From Rosellinia necatrix (Eukaryota > Ascomycota > Sordariomycetes > Xylariales > Xylariaceae): a stretch of 64,000 nt of DNA. Below are positions 61,568-64,000 of the stretch, piece by piece. The position numbers were made by a program, and so were the translations under genes. Location of the stretch: contig JAGYVD010000001.1 of NCBI GenBank assembly GCA_021209875.1, forward strand, positions 3,038,001 through 3,102,000, written 5' to 3'. Numbering within the stretch: the first letter of the stretch is position 1; the number at the start of each line of letters is the position of its first letter. The notes beneath the pieces were generated by a model that saw only the letters and a program-made list of their open reading frames with translations, searched no databases and was not told the DNA's origin.

Positions 61568-61673
61568 CCTAGAGTGGTGTAATGACAACATCCTGGATGA
61601 CACATGGGAAAGCTAGCTGCAGGACCATGCCCGATTGGGGCCGGGGATCCGGGTTCAATTCCCGGCTCTAGGA
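61568..61673 (+). tRNA. tRNA-like locus, anticodon unresolved; possible pseudogene
   Basis: The acceptor arms CCTAGAG (61568-61574) and CTCTAGG (61666-61672) pair perfectly over 7 bp, with discriminator A at 61673. The T arm is perfect: CCGGG, loop TTCAATT, CCCGG (61649-61665). An A-box-like TGGTGTAATGA starts at 61575 and the B box is GGTTCAATTCC. A T-rich pol III terminator region follows. The middle is odd: a 7-base D loop, a 4-5 bp anticodon stem (TCCTG/CAGGA) enclosing 24 bases, and about 25 bases in the variable region. That would need an intron and a long variable arm, so the locus may be a decayed gene or a tRNA-derived repeat. Confidence 0.5.
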
Positions 61674-64000
61674 TTTTGTTTTTGATTCTTTTTTCTTTTT
61701 TTTTTTTTTTTTAAAAAAGAAATTCTCTTTTACTTTACTATCGTATCGGTTGATGAATACTATAGTTCCGCTAAGATGCCCGTGGTGGATAAAATAAAAA
61801 GCCAGAAGAACTTTCAGAACCGCCCCTTAGTCACTTGCACCTGATTCGGTAAAGCTGACAGCAGCGGAAGGCGCGCCCATCGACATATGCGAAAGCACTA
61901 GAGTTGCGCACGGGTTAGGATACAAAAATTGCATACGGAAGAGAATAAGGTATGGATAGCCTTGGCTAGGTAGACGAGGCCTTTAAGGTAAGGTAAGCAC
62001 AGCAACAAACCCACACAATCGGGCTGGGGCGCCGTCTCCACTGAGCGCCTAATTTTGTCACGGTTCTCGCCTCTTGTAGTTCCAAAAATGACTTATATAT
62101 ATTATCGCACAAAGAGGGAAGTTTCATCTTCAACGTAGCCGCTAACTATTCTAGCTTATATACATAGTACTTGGGCCCTTACGTAGTTGGGGCCGGCGGC
62201 CAAGTTTGGTTCTGTGACAAATCCAATGCTTATGTCTTCTATTCAAGCTGTGGTTGCTCGCCGGTGAAGTCTTCAATATCGTCCAGGACCCAACCCATTG
62301 GAGAAGGGCAGGGAAGGTGACGTGTGTTTGTTTCTTCGGGCAATTTAGCCATCTCGGAGACGGGGTCTCGTCTGTGGCACCGTTGCTAGCAGTGACTATC
62401 CCGACAACGATACAGTCGGCATCAAGGATCGCGTAGCCCGAGCCCCCATCGTGTAAAAAGCACTTGGCCCCCTCTTTGTAGACGGTCAGGGATTTCTCGG
62501 GGTGCATATTCCCATCCAGACATTACCAGGTTATCGAACCAAAGCTTTGATGCGGCCCTTTGTTCCGAAAGCCAGTTTTGTTTGTTACCCCTTTTTCGCG
62601 ACAATATCAATGACTTCACAGGGCGGGGTCAGTTTTAAATTCGCTACGTAACGACTTAGATAGCGTACCTGAATGCATTCACTAAGACGATTACTCTTAC
62701 GGGACGCGATACAATAGACGCACGCGGGTTCCAAGGCTTTTTCGAGCCTAATGTGCCTAATCGTTGGGGTTGTAGAAGGGGAAGTTCGGTAGTGGATCCC
62801 TGGCCCCTGTAGGACGGTCCATTGTTCGTAACGATGTAATACTTGATGCCAATATCTTCTTTGTGCCTCAGCTAAAGAGTACGCCTGACCATATTATTAA
62901 ACTTGAAAGTGTTCCCTTAGAAGCTGAGAAAGACTCTATTGCCTAGGCCGCGAATAAAATTTTTAGGATCAAGCTCTGCGAGTGCCCAGTCCTATATTCC
63001 GATTCAAACAATGACTGAGCCTAGTAACCAGAAGTTGTTCCTCTTTTTGTTGTTGTGCTTGTACGAAAAGGACGGCTTGTCTATATCGAGAATCTTGATA
63101 ATCTTCTGCTTGAGAATATTAAATAAACTGGTATTCAAAGACAACTTGATTCTTTTGTTTTGCTCGAGTTCGAAACTAGTCAGAATCGTTTCTATGAACG
63201 AATCTAGGCCGCATTTGCATCGGAAAGATCTATTATGAATGAATTAAAGCTTATATGATCATTGAATGGCTTTATATATATGGTCAGTAATCCTAACAGG
63301 TGATTGATCATCTGTCCAAAATTCCGCAACACATGCCCTTATAGCCCACCAAAAAACAATGTTCAATTCGAAAGCCATACCTCGGAAGGTGTAATGGTGC
63401 TCAGCTCGGATTTGATAAGAATGATGTCGTCAACAGCTGCTGATTGCGATGGTCTATCGCACCAAGCAATAAAGGATGTGGGAATATTTCAAACGTACAA
63501 TAAAATGGCTAGGGGAATAACCTAATTTTTAACACGAATAAAGATCATATATTCTCCGCTTGGTGCCATGCTAGCGCTATGATCGGGACAGAGGTGTGAG
63601 AACTATAATTAGCCCTTCAGCTGGTAGGAATACTTGGCAAACTATCTCCAAGTACATAAAGTAATATCCTAGGCAGCATACATTACTACAGCACATGGCA
63701 GTCCAGCTGAACAGGGTTCTGTAACGGATAGAGTGGACCAATGGCCTAGCGTCGGTAGTTGCGCCCGCTATTGTGCTATTCTATTGCTGATTGCATCGAA
63801 AACAGGGAGAGGAGCGCCAAGACGATGGTACTATTCTCGAGGTCTATCAAATCGTACGGTAATATCAGACCGGCCATGTCTCCCAAAAATACCCTACTCA
63901 CCATGCCTTGCGTCGCCCTGGATGCTTCGTCAGAAGCTAGTATCGCAGGCAGCTTGACTCGTTACGAGGCAATAAACAATCAAATACTAGTGACTTTTTT
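61674..64000. other. Region with one peptidase relic and no intact gene
   Basis: Apart from the peptidase pseudogene at 62239-62507, no coding sequence is recognisable. Open frames at 62939-63238, 63304-63525 and 63733-63957 (+) lack family features. A T-rich tract follows the tRNA-like locus (61676-61712). Confidence 0.5.
62239..62507 (-). pseudogene. Relic of a fungal trypsin-like peptidase domain
   Basis: The reading VYKEGAK...HDGGSGYAILDADCIVVGIVTA resembles the C-terminal part of fungal trypsin-like proteins, in which a K-x-G-x-x-T-G strand is followed by GDSGS-x-V-L and a V-V-G-I/L strand. The nucleophile motif has Gly in place of Asp. After VTFPALL the frame changes: the expected continuation (GWVLDDIEDFTGEQ, stop at 62239-62241) lies in another frame. 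The gene is therefore truncated and frameshifted. No intact 5' part was found upstream. Confidence 0.45.

Noticed and set aside
1..64000. CRISPR arrays, bacterial operons, insertion sequences, phage
   Set aside because: None are present. All real genes have fungal introns or fungal family features, and no regularly spaced repeats were seen.

Overview
The window is nuclear DNA of a filamentous ascomycete (Pezizomycotina). The evidence is the 53-158 bp introns with GT(A/G)NGN donors, CTAAC/CTGAY branch sites and AG acceptors, a multidomain fungal PKS-NRPS, fungal-type membrane proteins and pectin hydrolases, and a 15 kb block with C-to-T and G-to-A decay of the kind left by repeat-induced point mutation (RIP). 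Species cannot be read from the sequence.

Layout. 1-4989: no supportable gene; relic-like sequence. 5158-7345 (-): Stealth-family sugar-phosphate transferase with an EF-hand. 8032-23064: one heavily RIP-mutated Ty3/gypsy-type LTR retrotransposon, complete with both LTRs, a 5-bp target duplication, a polypurine tract and recognisable RT and integrase remnants. 24474-25883 (+): membrane acyltransferase of family 3. 27100-28689 (+): M81/MlrC-like metallopeptidase. 29108-41550 (-): hybrid PKS-NRPS, KS-AT-DH-MT-KR-ACP-C-A-T-R, about 4030 residues, with an apparent one-base frameshift close to the C-terminus. 42719-43202 (+): small EthD/TpcK-like protein, divergent from the PKS-NRPS. 46938-48339 (-): fungal rhodopsin-like seven-helix protein. 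49431-51145 (+): DHA2-type MFS exporter. 52223-53705 (-) and 54466-56683 (+): a divergent pair of secreted GH28 and GH78 hydrolases. 59230-60095 (+): isochorismatase-like hydrolase. 61568-61673: tRNA-like locus. 62239-62507 (-): trypsin-like peptidase relic.

Function as a whole. The PKS-NRPS would build a methylated, partly reduced polyketide, join it to one amino acid and release it through the reductase-like domain. The divergent EthD protein, the MFS exporter, and perhaps the acyltransferase and M81 enzyme are the plausible cluster partners. No pathway transcription factor, P450 or trans-acting enoyl reductase is visible, so the cluster may be minimal or may depend on genes elsewhere. The GH28/GH78 pair is a separate module, probably for rhamnose-containing pectin or glycosides.

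The most unusual observation concerns the retrotransposon LTRs. In the left LTR the outer half is unmutated and the inner half is mutated; the right LTR shows the mirror image; and the switch falls at about the same LTR coordinate in both. This fits a crossover between an unmutated solo LTR and a mutated element, or a mutation footprint confined to the transcribed unit. All exon boundaries, domain assignments and alignments were made by eye.
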